A DNA stretch of 64,000 bases from Oscillospiraceae bacterium (GTDB lineage: Bacteria; Bacillota; Clostridia; Oscillospirales; Oscillospiraceae), in NCBI GenBank assembly GCA_024697625.1, contig JAILFJ010000034.1, positions 35,600 through 99,599 on the forward strand, given 5' to 3'. Positions within the stretch are counted from its first letter, which is position 1. Every line of letters starts with the position of its first letter. A program made the position numbers and the translations under genes. The notes beneath the pieces are model-generated. The model made no database searches, was not told the DNA's origin, and saw only the letters and a list, made by a program, of their open reading frames with translations. Of this stretch, positions 1 through 7,297 are shown piece after piece.

Positions 1-2
1 GA

Positions 3-128
3 GATTTTTATGACAATTACCGGGTCCGCTACACCAACGGCCTGAGCACGAACCGGCTCTGCCTGACGCTGTGCGCGGCCAACCTGTGTCTGGGACCGAT
101 GTGCCGAACGGGCGTCTTCTGCTGCTGA
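3..128 (+). CDS. Possible C-terminal end of an unidentified protein (truncated by window edge)
   Basis: The frame is open from the window start to a TGA at 126-128 and encodes 41 residues. Its tail is rich in cysteine (five Cys in the last 24 residues, ending in CC). No start is visible because the gene would begin outside the window. A hairpin with a T-rich tail lies about 80 bases downstream, which is compatible with a gene ending here. The short length and lack of a recognised domain keep the call weak; it may simply be noncoding. Confidence 0.25.
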   Translation, partial: DFYDNYRVRYTNGLSTNRLCLTLCAANLCLGPMCRTGVFCC

Positions 129-206
129 AGAGCACGGGACAGCCCACAGAAAGTGCCGGTCAGTCCGTCAATACAGAACACGCTGCAGATCGATCTGTCT
201 CACAAC

Positions 207-225
207 GCAGACCGGTCTGCTTTTA
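207..225 (+). terminator. Possible intrinsic terminator
   Basis: The perfect 14-base inverted repeat GCAGACCGGTCTGC (207-220) can form a GCAGA/TCTGC stem with a CCGG loop, followed by TTTTA on the plus strand. It would end transcription of whatever gene enters from the left edge. The stem is short, so confidence is modest. Confidence 0.35.
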
Positions 226-723
226 TATATCCAGAATGATGGTTCTGAGCCCGCTGCGCTCGGCACAGAGGATCGTTTTCATGGTGCCGCTGCCACGGCC
301 GCTGAAGCAGGCCAGAAGCAGGGAGGAATGTTCGATCATGTACTCGTTCCGGCGCATCATGCAGTCCGGCGTATAGAGATGGGATACGTGGGTCACGGTA
401 TCACAGCGGCTCAGAATATCGGCATAGACAGCCTGCTGACGCTTTGTCCAGCGGTCGGCCTGATCATCGCAGGGCACGGCCGCCTCCAGCGTTACGTCGG
501 GATGCCTCTCTCGGAGGGCAAGAACGGCCTCGGCAAAGTAGGTGTCGCAGCCAATGGCCATGCCGGAGATGAAGTGCCGGTAGCCGGAGGCATAGATCCC
601 CTCAAGGCTGGCTGCAATCTGTTCCTTCAGAGAGATGCAGCGAGGGTCCTTTTCATTGGTGCTCCAGGGCAGCCGGACCGGCCGGTGCCCAGTGAAGCAG
701 CAGGTGATTTCACGCCCGGGCAT
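223..723 (-). CDS. SLOG-fold protein (DUF1273/YpsA-like)
   Basis: The 166-residue protein opens with MPGREITCCFTGHRP, and the CCFTGHRP stretch followed by a later GMAIGCD loop is the signature of the YpsA/DUF1273 group of SLOG (Rossmann-like, nucleotide-binding) proteins. Further Rossmann-type segments and an SGRGSGT loop near the C-terminus fit the family. The start at 723 is preferred over upstream in-frame ATGs because an AGGAGG box sits a few bases before it and the family motif follows directly. Members are thought to bind nucleotide-derived ligands, but the substrate is unknown. It is transcribed away from ribU from a promoter that overlaps the ribU promoter. The family call is firm; the biochemical role is not known. 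Confidence 0.85.
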   Translation of the reverse strand: MPGREITCCFTGHRPVRLPWSTNEKDPRCISLKEQIAASLEGIYASGYRHFISGMAIGCDTYFAEAVLALRERHPDVTLEAAVPCDDQADRWTKRQQAVYADILSRCDTVTHVSHLYTPDCMMRRNEYMIEHSSLLLACFSGRGSGTMKTILCAERSGLRTIILDI

Positions 724-875
724 GTCGTCCTCCTCCTGCGGCAGTCTGCTTCTGTGTTCAGTGTTCCTTCGGCGCTCAATGCCTCCGGTGCCCAAAAACT
801 GACTGCGCCGCTGTGCCGGCAGGTGGACACCGTGCCCGATGCGCCTGAAGGGATCGTGCCTTTGTCTGCGTCCAC

Positions 876-904
876 AGTATAGTCCAAAAAAAGGGGCTTG
901 TCAA
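876..904 (-). promoter_or_regulatory. Sigma-A type promoter for the SLOG gene
   Basis: On the minus strand TTGACA (904-899) is followed by 17 bases and TATACT (881-876), near consensus. Its -35 box shares five positions (899-903) with the -35 box of the opposing ribU promoter. The predicted transcript has a leader of roughly 145 bases before the ATG at 723. Confidence 0.75.
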
Positions 905-926
905 ATTCCGCAGCGCGTGCTATACT
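898..926 (+). promoter_or_regulatory. Sigma-A type promoter for the FMN riboswitch/ribU transcript
   Basis: TTGTCA (898-903), a 17-base spacer and TATACT (921-926). The predicted start near 933 coincides with the first base of the riboswitch, as expected for an RFN-controlled transcript. Confidence 0.8.
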
Positions 927-931
927 GCAGC

Positions 932-1040
932 TGTCTTCAGGGCAGGGTGTGATTCCCGACCGGCGGTACAGTCCGCGAGCCGAAAGGCATGAACCGGTGT
1001 GATTCCGGTACCGACAGTAGAGTCTGGATGGAAGAAGACG
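932..1040 (+). ncRNA. FMN riboswitch (RFN element)
   Basis: The conserved RFN blocks occur in order: the 5' P1 arm GTCTTC, AGGGCAGGGTG, ATTCCCGACCGGCGGTA, AGTCCGCGAGCC, a variable hairpin, GGTGTGATTCCGGTACCGAC, AGTAGAGTCTGGATG, and the closing GAAGAAGAC. The class binds flavin mononucleotide and lowers expression of riboflavin genes when FMN is plentiful. A terminator and the ribU ribosome binding site follow, so control is likely through premature termination, possibly combined with masking of the binding site. Confidence 0.96.
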
Positions 1041-1087
1041 GATAGAGAGTGTTTCAGATCCGCCCGTTCCTCTGCCCCATATTTTGT

Positions 1088-1123
1088 GCCTGAAGATATG
1101 TATCTTCGGGCGATTCTTTTTTT
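1088..1123 (+). terminator. Riboswitch-controlled intrinsic terminator before ribU
   Basis: An 11-base-pair hairpin, GCCTGAAGATA (1088-1098) against TATCTTCGGGC (1101-1111) with one G-T pair, is followed by GATTC and a run of eight T. The T run touches the GGAGG ribosome binding site of ribU. This is the expected expression platform of the FMN riboswitch. Confidence 0.85.
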
Positions 1124-1135
1124 GGAGGGGAAAAC

Positions 1136-1879
1136 ATGGAAAACCAAGTCGTCGAAAACCTGAAATTCATTGCCGTCTGCCTGCTGATCTTCGCGGGCCT
1201 GTTCCTTGTCGCGTGGTATCTGGAACAGAAGCTCTGCAAGAACAGGAAGTCTCTCTCAGACACCCACTACATCACCTACACGGCGGTATTCTCGTGCATG
1301 GCCGGTGTGCTGATGCTGGTGGAGATCCCACTGTTCTTCGCGCCCAGCTTCTATAAGATCGACCTGAGCGAGCTTCCGGTACTGATCTGCACCTTCTATC
1401 TCGGACCGGTAGCGGGCGTCATCTGCGAGTTTCTGAAGGTGAGCGTCAAGCTGCTGCTGAAGGGAACCTCGACGGCCTTTGTCGGAGACTTTGCAAACTT
1501 TGCGGTGGGCTGCTCCTTCGTACTGCCGGCGAGCGTCGTCTACCATGCCCGGCCGAACAGGAAAAGCGCACTCATCGGCCTCTGTGTCGGCACCCTTGTC
1601 ATGACGGTGTTCGGAAGCGCTTTCAACGCGGTGTATCTTCTGCCGAAATTTGCCCAGCTGTTCGGAATGCCCCTGGACGCCATCATCGGCATGGGCACGA
1701 AGGTCAATGCCTCAATCACCAGCGTGGCGACCCTGGTCCTCTTTGCGGTGGTGCCCTTCAACCTGCTGAAAGGCGTCGTCGTGTCCCTGCTGACCTTCCT
1801 GCTGTACAAGCGCATCTCTCCGATCCTGCACCGGGGCGACGAGCAGAGAAAGGCCGAAAAAGCACTCAAAAAAGCTTGA
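1136..1879 (+). CDS. ribU: Riboflavin ECF transporter S component RibU
   Basis: A 247-residue integral membrane protein with about six hydrophobic segments, starting at ATG 1136 behind a GGAGG box. It would be the substrate-binding S component of an energy-coupling factor transporter, capturing riboflavin or related flavins while a shared ECF module (not in this window) supplies ATP hydrolysis. The segment FYKIDLSELPVLI followed by GPVAGVICEFLKVSVKLL is typical of RibU, and the FMN riboswitch directly upstream strongly supports flavin as substrate. The C-terminus is a short charged cytoplasmic tail. Its stop codon lies inside the -35 box of the next promoter, so the aromatic operon starts with essentially no spacer. 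Confidence 0.93.
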   Translation: MENQVVENLKFIAVCLLIFAGLFLVAWYLEQKLCKNRKSLSDTHYITYTAVFSCMAGVLMLVEIPLFFAPSFYKIDLSELPVLICTFYLGPVAGVICEFLKVSVKLLLKGTSTAFVGDFANFAVGCSFVLPASVVYHARPNRKSALIGLCVGTLVMTVFGSAFNAVYLLPKFAQLFGMPLDAIIGMGTKVNASITSVATLVLFAVVPFNLLKGVVVSLLTFLLYKRISPILHRGDEQRKAEKALKKA

Positions 1880-1904
1880 CAAATCCTTCCCTTTGCACTA
1901 TAGT
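1876..1904 (+). promoter_or_regulatory. Sigma-A type promoter of the aromatic amino acid operon
   Basis: TTGACA (1876-1881), a 17-base spacer and TATAGT (1899-1904). The -35 hexamer contains the TGA stop codon of ribU (1877-1879). The predicted start near 1911 leaves a leader of about 170 bases that holds the leader peptide and attenuator. Confidence 0.85.
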
Positions 1905-1936
1905 AAGCGCATCTTTCTGAAGGAGTCAGAGCTTCC

Positions 1937-1993
1937 ATGAATTTCTGCTTTTCTGCATCCTATTATTATTACTTTACCGGCTTTTCACGGTAA
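1937..1993 (+). CDS. Phe/Tyr-rich attenuator leader peptide of the aro operon
   Basis: An 18-codon reading frame, MNFCFSASYYYYFTGFSR, begins at ATG 1937 behind AAGGAG (1920-1925) and ends with TAA at 1991-1993. Eight of 18 residues are Phe or Tyr, including four consecutive Tyr codons at 1961-1972. It lies between a strong promoter and a terminator in front of genes that make precisely these two amino acids. By analogy with the enterobacterial pheL and trpL leaders, ribosome stalling at Tyr or Phe codons should decide which downstream hairpin forms. Function is inferred from composition, position and RNA pairing. Confidence 0.85.
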   Translation: MNFCFSASYYYYFTGFSR

Positions 1994-2069
1994 GGATAAT
2001 TTGTGATGCAAAAAGAGCACTGATCTCGTCATTTTGCCGCACGGGTTATCCTGTGCGGCTTTTGTTTTT
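1994..2069 (+). promoter_or_regulatory. Transcription attenuator: antiterminator/terminator switch
   Basis: Bases 1994-2013 can pair with 2032-2051 over 20 positions with only two mismatches (2006-2039 and 2007-2038), giving a long antiterminator whose 3' arm covers the whole 5' arm of the terminator (2036-2045). The antiterminator begins one base after the leader-peptide stop codon. A ribosome that finishes the peptide would cover its 5' arm and let the terminator form; one stalled at the Tyr codons would leave it free. TGCATC at 1954-1959 is also complementary to GATGCA at 2005-2010 and could be a protector arm. Confidence 0.8.
2036..2069 (+). terminator. Attenuator terminator of the aro operon
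   Basis: A 10-base-pair stem (2036-2045 with 2050-2059, one G-T pair, TTAT loop) is followed by TTTTGTTTTT at 2060-2069. It ends just before the GGAGG binding site (2070-2074) of the DAHP synthase gene. Confidence 0.88.
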
Positions 2070-2081
2070 GGAGGTGTAGTT

Positions 2082-3083
2082 ATGATCGTTGTACTGAAGC
2101 ACGGCGTTACGGAGGAGAAGAAGGCTCAGCTGATTGCCTGGCTGCAGGCGCTGGGACTGAAGATCCACATCTCGGACGGAGAGTTCCAGACGGTGCTGGG
2201 CCTGATCGGCGATACATCCAACGTGGACATGGATCTGGTCGAGAGCCTGGAGATTGTCGACTCGGTCAAGCGGGTGACAGAGCCGTTCAAATGCTGCAAC
2301 CGCAAGTTCCACCCGGAGGATATGGTGGTGGAGATCGGCGAGGTCAGAATCGGCGGCGGAAACTTCGTGATGATTGCGGGACCCTGTTCGGTGGAGTCCG
2401 AGGAGCAGATCGTGGAGGTCGCGAAGGCGGTGAAAGCGGCCGGCGCACAGCTGCTGCGGGGCGGCGCATTCAAGCCGCGGACTTCTCCCTACGACTTTGC
2501 GGGCCTCAAGGCGACCGGGCTGGAATATCTCCGGATCGCGAGAGAAGAGACCGGGCTGCCGATCGTAACGGAGCTCATGAACATCAACGACCTGCCGCTC
2601 TTCGAGGATGTGGACGTGATCCAGGTCGGAGCGCGGAACATGCAGAACTTCGATCTGCTCCGGGAGCTCGGGCGGATAGACCGTCCGATCCTCCTCAAGC
2701 GGGGCCTGGCCAACACCCTGAAGGAGCTGCTGATGAGCGCGGAATACATCATGGCCAGCGGAAACGAGCGGGTGATCCTGTGCGAGCGCGGGATCCGGAC
2801 CTTCTCGGACTACACCCGCAACACCCTGGATCTGGCGGCCGTCCCGATGCTGCACCAGCTGACGCATCTGCCGGTGATCGTCGATCCGAGCCATGCCACC
2901 GGGATCGCGAAGCTGGTTCCACCCATGGCCATGGCCGCGACGGCAGGCGGGGCGGACGGCCTGATCATCGAGGTACACAACGACCCGATCCATGCCCTCT
3001 GTGACGGCGCGCAGTCACTGAGACCGGAGGATTTCAGTGCTCTGGCCGAGAAAATCAGAGCCATCAGGGGGATCGTCCAATGA
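2082..3083 (+). CDS. aroF: 3-deoxy-7-phosphoheptulonate (DAHP) synthase, AroA-beta type with N-terminal regulatory domain
   Basis: This 333-residue enzyme condenses phosphoenolpyruvate and erythrose 4-phosphate, the first step of the shikimate pathway. Residues 1 to about 80 ([16 protein letters not shown]...) match the ferredoxin-like regulatory domain found in DAHP synthases of the Thermotoga/Bacillus type, which is a site for Tyr or Phe feedback. The catalytic barrel follows, with [35 protein letters not shown] and VDPSHATG. The start at 2082 is preferred over an in-frame ATG at 2034 because GGAGG precedes it and because 2034 falls inside the attenuator. It heads the operon and overlaps tyrA by 4 bases. 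The gene name follows common usage for this enzyme class. Confidence 0.96.
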   Translation: MIVVLKHGVTEEKKAQLIAWLQALGLKIHISDGEFQTVLGLIGDTSNVDMDLVESLEIVDSVKRVTEPFKCCNRKFHPEDMVVEIGEVRIGGGNFVMIAGPCSVESEEQIVEVAKAVKAAGAQLLRGGAFKPRTSPYDFAGLKATGLEYLRIAREETGLPIVTELMNINDLPLFEDVDVIQVGARNMQNFDLLRELGRIDRPILLKRGLANTLKELLMSAEYIMASGNERVILCERGIRTFSDYTRNTLDLAAVPMLHQLTHLPVIVDPSHATGIAKLVPPMAMAATAGGADGLIIEVHNDPIHALCDGAQSLRPEDFSALAEKIRAIRGIVQ

Positions 3084-3916
3084 GCACCGTGGGAGTTGTC
3101 GGACTGGGCCTGATCGGCGGCAGCTTTGCCAAGGCCTATCATGCCGCGGGCTGGGAGGTGCTGGCCTCCAACCGGACCGAGAGCGTACTGAACTTCGCCA
3201 TGCTCTCCGGGGACGTGGACGGTAAGCTTACCACGGAGAACGTGAAGGACTGCGACCTGGTGCTGCTGACGGTGTTTCCGGAGGCGTCGATCCAGGCCCT
3301 GGAGGAGCTGGGCCCGCACGTTGGAGAGAAGCCGGTGGTGCTGGACTGCTGCGGCACCAAGCGGGTCGTCTGTGAGGCCTGCTTTCAACTGGCAGAGAAG
3401 TGGCACTTTACCTATCTCGGCGGGCATCCGATGGCCGGAACCCAGTACTCCGGATACAAGTACGCCAAGGCGGACATGTATCGGAACCAGCCGATGGTGA
3501 TCGTGCCGCCAAAGTTTGATGACATCTATCTGCTGGATCGGGTGAAGAAGCTTCTGGCCCCTGCCGGCTTCTCCCGCATCTCGGTCACGACGGCAGAACA
3601 GCATGACAGGATGATCGCCTTCACGTCGCAGCTGGCGCACGTCGTCTCGTGCTCATATGTCAAGAGCCCCACGGCGAAGCTCCACCACGGCTTCTCGGCA
3701 GGCAGCTATCGGGACATGACCCGTGTCGCCAGGCTGAATCCACCCATGTGGGCAGAGCTGTTCCTGGAGAATCGGGACTTCCTAATGGACGAGATCGACA
3801 GCCTGATCGCCAGTCTCAGCGCCTGCCGCGATGCCATGGCGGAGAACGACAAGGAGCGGCTGACCGCGCTGCTGGAGGAAGGCAGACGGCTGAAAGAGGA
3901 GATCGACGGACAATGA
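3080..3916 (+). CDS. tyrA: Prephenate dehydrogenase
   Basis: A 278-residue protein opening with [20 protein letters not shown], a GxGxxG NAD(P)-binding fold. It oxidises and decarboxylates prephenate to 4-hydroxyphenylpyruvate, committing carbon to tyrosine. [13 protein letters not shown] is the conserved active-site stretch with the catalytic His, and the C-terminal helical dimerisation domain follows. No ACT domain is present, so feedback is probably exerted at DAHP synthase and through the Phe/Tyr attenuator. The ATG overlaps the aroF stop (ATGA), as does its own stop with aroB, indicating translational coupling. Confidence 0.95.
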   Translation: MSTVGVVGLGLIGGSFAKAYHAAGWEVLASNRTESVLNFAMLSGDVDGKLTTENVKDCDLVLLTVFPEASIQALEELGPHVGEKPVVLDCCGTKRVVCEACFQLAEKWHFTYLGGHPMAGTQYSGYKYAKADMYRNQPMVIVPPKFDDIYLLDRVKKLLAPAGFSRISVTTAEQHDRMIAFTSQLAHVVSCSYVKSPTAKLHHGFSAGSYRDMTRVARLNPPMWAELFLENRDFLMDEIDSLIASLSACRDAMAENDKERLTALLEEGRRLKEEIDGQ

Positions 3917-4974
3917 CGGTGATACCGATCCGCACGGACTCCCGGTCCTACGAAGTCCGGATTGGCGCGGGCCTTCTGGACACGCTGGGGAGGGCCGTCT
4001 GTGCGTGCACCCGGGCGGCGCGCTGCGTCCTGGTCTCCGGTGAGAACGTCTGGCGCCTGTACGGAGAGAGGGCGGAGCAGAGCCTCAGAGGCGCCGGACT
4101 CGAGGTGTTTCCTGTTGTCTTTCCGCCCGGCGAGGACACCAAGAGCCTTGCCCGGTACGGCGAACTGCTGGAGTGTATGGCATCCTGCCGCCTTACGAGA
4201 AGCGACTGCGCCGTGGCACTGGGCGGGGGCGTGACCGGAGACCTGACGGGCTTTGCGGCGGCGACCTATCAGCGGGGTATCGACTATATCCAGGTCCCGA
4301 CCACGCTGCTGGCGGCGGTGGACTCGTCCGTCGGCGGCAAGACCGCAGTGAACCTGCCCGAGGGGAAAAACCAGGTTGGCGCGTTCTGGCAGCCTGAGCT
4401 GGTCCTCTGCGACACGGATACCCTGCGAACCCTGCCGGAGCGGGAGCTGCGCGCGGGGATGGCGGAGGTCATCAAGTACGCAGTGCTGGGTGACCCGGAA
4501 CTGTTCGAGAAGCTCAGGCGCAGGGAGATCTCCGAAGAGGAAATCATCGAGACCTGCGTCCGTATGAAGGCGGAGATCGTCGGGGAGGATGAGACGGACC
4601 AGGGGAAGCGCAGACTGCTGAACCTCGGGCACAGCTTCGGACATGCCGTGGAGAACCGGAGCGGCTACCGGCTTCTGCACGGAGAGGCGGTGGCGATCGG
4701 CATGGCAATGATCTGCCGGGCGGCCGCGCATCTGGGTTGCCTCAGCCCGGAAGAGGCCGCAGCGGTCGTCGGGCTGCTGCAGGCATACGGGCTTCCTACA
4801 GAGAGCCCATGGCCGCCGGAGGAGCTGGAGGACGCCATGCTGCTGGACAAGAAGTTCGCCTCCGGGAAACTCAGCCTGATCGTCCCGGAGCGCATCGGCG
4901 CGTGCAGGATCGTGCCAACGGCGGCTTCGGAGCTGAAGGGCTGGCTGGAAGCCGGATATGAAAGGAGCGTCTGA
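3913..4974 (+). CDS. aroB: 3-dehydroquinate synthase
   Basis: A 353-residue enzyme that cyclises DAHP to 3-dehydroquinate using NAD and a divalent metal. Visible family motifs are PPGEDTKS, GGGVTGDLTGFAAATYQRG, the QVPTTLLAAVDSSVGGKTAVN stretch (read in two parts around TLLAAVDSSVGGKT), GMAEVIKY and the metal-ligand region NLGHSFGHAVE plus LHGEAVAIGM. The start at ATG 3913 overlaps the tyrA stop by 4 bases and gives the expected length; an in-frame ATG at 3649 would lie deep inside tyrA. The next gene begins immediately after its stop. Confidence 0.96.
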   Translation: MTVIPIRTDSRSYEVRIGAGLLDTLGRAVCACTRAARCVLVSGENVWRLYGERAEQSLRGAGLEVFPVVFPPGEDTKSLARYGELLECMASCRLTRSDCAVALGGGVTGDLTGFAAATYQRGIDYIQVPTTLLAAVDSSVGGKTAVNLPEGKNQVGAFWQPELVLCDTDTLRTLPERELRAGMAEVIKYAVLGDPELFEKLRRREISEEEIIETCVRMKAEIVGEDETDQGKRRLLNLGHSFGHAVENRSGYRLLHGEAVAIGMAMICRAAAHLGCLSPEEAAAVVGLLQAYGLPTESPWPPEELEDAMLLDKKFASGKLSLIVPERIGACRIVPTAASELKGWLEAGYERSV

Positions 4975-6255
4975 GTGTCGGAGCAAACTGTCAGAACGGG
5001 AGAGAGAAGCGGCGAAGTCCGGATCCCTTCCTCCAAGTCGGTGGTCCACCGGCTGCTGATCTGCGCCGCGCTGGGAGAAAAGCCCGTGCGGATCCGCCTC
5101 CGGGGCCTCTCAGACGACATCCTGGCCACGGCCGACTGCCTCCGTGCCCTGGGTGCTGAGATCCAGACAGAAGAGGGCGCGCTGCTGGTGAGTCCCGTAC
5201 CACAGGCTTCGGCCGCGGAAGGGGACACAGACAGCCCCGGCTCCCACGAGATCCCGGAGCTGCCCTGCCGCGAGTCCGGCTCCACGCTCCGCTTCCTGCT
5301 GCCGGTGGCTGGGGCGCTGGGAAGAGAGGTCCTGCTGAAGATGGAGGGGCGCCTCCCGCAGCGCCCGCTGGCCCCCTTTGACCGAGTACTGGCAGGCGGT
5401 GGAATGGAGATCCGGAGAGAGGGAGATCGGCTCCACTGTTCCGGAGCGCTTCGGTCCGGGAACTACGACCTGCCCGGGAACGTGTCGTCCCAGTTCTTTT
5501 CAGGGCTTCTGATGGCGCTGCCCCGGCTGGAGGGCGAGAGCCGACTGCGGTGCCAGGGAGAGCTGGAATCTGCTGACTATCTGGGGATCACGGAAAGCGT
5601 CCTGCAGGAGGCCGGGATCGTCTTTCGGAAACCGGAGCAGGGAACCTGGCTGATCCCGGGGAGGCAGAACTGTGCGCTCCCGGAGACGGTTCAGGCGGAG
5701 GGCGACTGGTCCAGCGTGGCCTTCTTCCTCAGTATGGGCGCACTCTCGGAGAAGGGAATCCTGGTCCGGGGCCTTCGCAGGGATTCCGGACAGGGAGACC
5801 GCAGAATCCTGGACTGCCTGCGGGACTTCGGAGCCTCCGTGGAGCTTCGGGAGGACGGCATTCTGGCACGGAGTGTGGAGCGGCGGCCTTTCCGACTGGA
5901 CGCAGGTCCGGTGCCGGATCTGGTGCCGGTCCTCGCCGTTCTCGCCTGCGCAGCCCGGGGTGATACGGTGATCAGCAATGCATCACGGCTGCGCCTGAAG
6001 GAATCCGACCGGCTCAGGACTACCGCAGCGCTGATCCGCAGCCTCGGCGGCAAAGTCACGGAAACGGAGGACGGCCTCATCGTTCACGGTACGGGCAGGC
6101 TGGCCGGCGGCGGGGCGGAGGCCTGCGGAGACCACCGGATCGCCATGTCGGCGGCGGTCGCGGCGGTGATCGCGGAGGCCCCGGTCACGGTACACGGGGC
6201 TCAGTGCGTGTCAAAATCCTACCCCGGTTTCTGGGAAGATCTGGAGGCACTATGA
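4975..6255 (+). CDS. aroA: 3-phosphoshikimate 1-carboxyvinyltransferase (EPSP synthase)
   Basis: This 426-residue enzyme transfers the enolpyruvyl group of PEP to shikimate 3-phosphate. Characteristic stretches are IPSSKSVVHRLLI near the N-terminus (PEP-binding Lys), RESGSTLRFLLPVAG, EGRLPQRPL, GNVSSQFFSGLL and the C-terminal RLRLKESDRL and GDHRIAMS. It starts with GTG at 4975, directly abutting the aroB stop, with AAAGGAG 8 bases upstream. It is a short bacterial form of the usual two-domain fold. The PEP-site motifs are not identical to the E. coli enzyme, but glyphosate class cannot be decided by eye. Its stop overlaps aroC by 4 bases. Confidence 0.96.
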   Translation: MSEQTVRTGERSGEVRIPSSKSVVHRLLICAALGEKPVRIRLRGLSDDILATADCLRALGAEIQTEEGALLVSPVPQASAAEGDTDSPGSHEIPELPCRESGSTLRFLLPVAGALGREVLLKMEGRLPQRPLAPFDRVLAGGGMEIRREGDRLHCSGALRSGNYDLPGNVSSQFFSGLLMALPRLEGESRLRCQGELESADYLGITESVLQEAGIVFRKPEQGTWLIPGRQNCALPETVQAEGDWSSVAFFLSMGALSEKGILVRGLRRDSGQGDRRILDCLRDFGASVELREDGILARSVERRPFRLDAGPVPDLVPVLAVLACAARGDTVISNASRLRLKESDRLRTTAALIRSLGGKVTETEDGLIVHGTGRLAGGGAEACGDHRIAMSAAVAAVIAEAPVTVHGAQCVSKSYPGFWEDLEAL

Positions 6256-7295
6256 GCAGCATCTATCAGGGAAGAAGATTGAGTCTCAGCCTGTTCGGCC
6301 AGAGCCACTCGGAGGCGGTCGGCATGACGTTGGACGGTCTGCCCGCCGGCATCGCGGTAGACCCGGAGGCGCTGCAGGTCTTTCTGAACCGGCGTGCGCC
6401 CGGCCGGAACGACTGGTCCACACCGCGGCGGGAGGAGGACAGGCCGGAGTTCATCTGCGGGCTGAAGGACGGGTATACCTGCGGCGCGCCTCTGACCGCA
6501 CTGATTCGAAACCGCAACACCAGGGGGAAGGACTACGCCCGGCTGAAGGAGGTCCCGAGACCCGGCCATGCAGACTATACCGCGCAGCTCAGGTTCCGTG
6601 GCTATCAGGACCATGAGGGAGGCGGACACTTCTCCGGCCGCCTCACCGCACCGCTCTGCGTCGCAGGGGGCGTGCTGCTGCAGGAGCTCGAGCGGCGCGG
6701 GATCGGGATCCGGGCCAGAATCACGAGGCTTGCTGGCATCGCAGATTTAAGCCCCTTTGAGACCCCGGTGGATCAGAAGCCCTTCCCGGTGACGGACGAC
6801 GGAAAGGCAGCCGCCATGCTGGATGCGATCGCCGCGGCAAAACGGGAGGGGGACTCGGTCGGGGGCGTGATCGAATGCGTCATCGACGGTCTGCCCGGGG
6901 GATACGGCGCGCCGATGTTCGACGGCATCGAGAACCAGATCGCGCGGCTGGCTTTTGCCATTCCCGCGGTGAAGGGAATCGAATTCGGTTCCGGCTTTTC
7001 GGGCTGCGACCTGCGAGGAAGCGAGAACAACGACCCATTCCCGCTGCGCCCCGAGCACAACAACGCCGGAGGGATCCTGGGCGGTATCAGCACCGGCATG
7101 CCGATCGTCTTCCGGCTGGCCGTAAAGCCCACCCCGTCGATTGCAAAGACGCAGAACAGCGTGAACCTGCGTACCGGGGAGCCGGAGAGACTGCAGATCG
7201 AGGGAAGGCACGACCCCTGCATCGTCCCGCGGGCGGTTCCCGTTGTGGAAGCCGTCGCCGCCATCGCTGTTGCAGACCTGATTCTGGAGGAGTAG
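6252..7295 (+). CDS. aroC: Chorismate synthase
   Basis: A 347-residue flavoenzyme that removes phosphate from EPSP to form chorismate, using reduced FMN. The N-terminus LSLSLFGQSHSEAVGMTLDG, then RAPGRNDWSTPRREEDRPE, and later RPGHADYTA with FRGYQDHEGGGHFSGR are the classic chorismate synthase signatures. KPTPSIAKTQNSVNL and GRHDPCIVPRAVPVVEA close the protein. ATG 6252 overlaps the aroA stop; a GTG at 6204 lies inside aroA and lacks a binding site. The FMN need of this enzyme gives a loose metabolic link to the flavin transporter upstream of the operon. Confidence 0.97.
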   Translation: MSSIYQGRRLSLSLFGQSHSEAVGMTLDGLPAGIAVDPEALQVFLNRRAPGRNDWSTPRREEDRPEFICGLKDGYTCGAPLTALIRNRNTRGKDYARLKEVPRPGHADYTAQLRFRGYQDHEGGGHFSGRLTAPLCVAGGVLLQELERRGIGIRARITRLAGIADLSPFETPVDQKPFPVTDDGKAAAMLDAIAAAKREGDSVGGVIECVIDGLPGGYGAPMFDGIENQIARLAFAIPAVKGIEFGSGFSGCDLRGSENNDPFPLRPEHNNAGGILGGISTGMPIVFRLAVKPTPSIAKTQNSVNLRTGEPERLQIEGRHDPCIVPRAVPVVEAVAAIAVADLILEE

Positions 7296-7297
7296 AG

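Noticed and set aside
1880..2081. T-box riboswitch in front of the aro operon
   Set aside because: T-boxes are common before amino acid genes in Bacillota, but the conserved T-box sequence and specifier stem are absent, and the region is too short. The leader peptide and paired hairpins explain it better.
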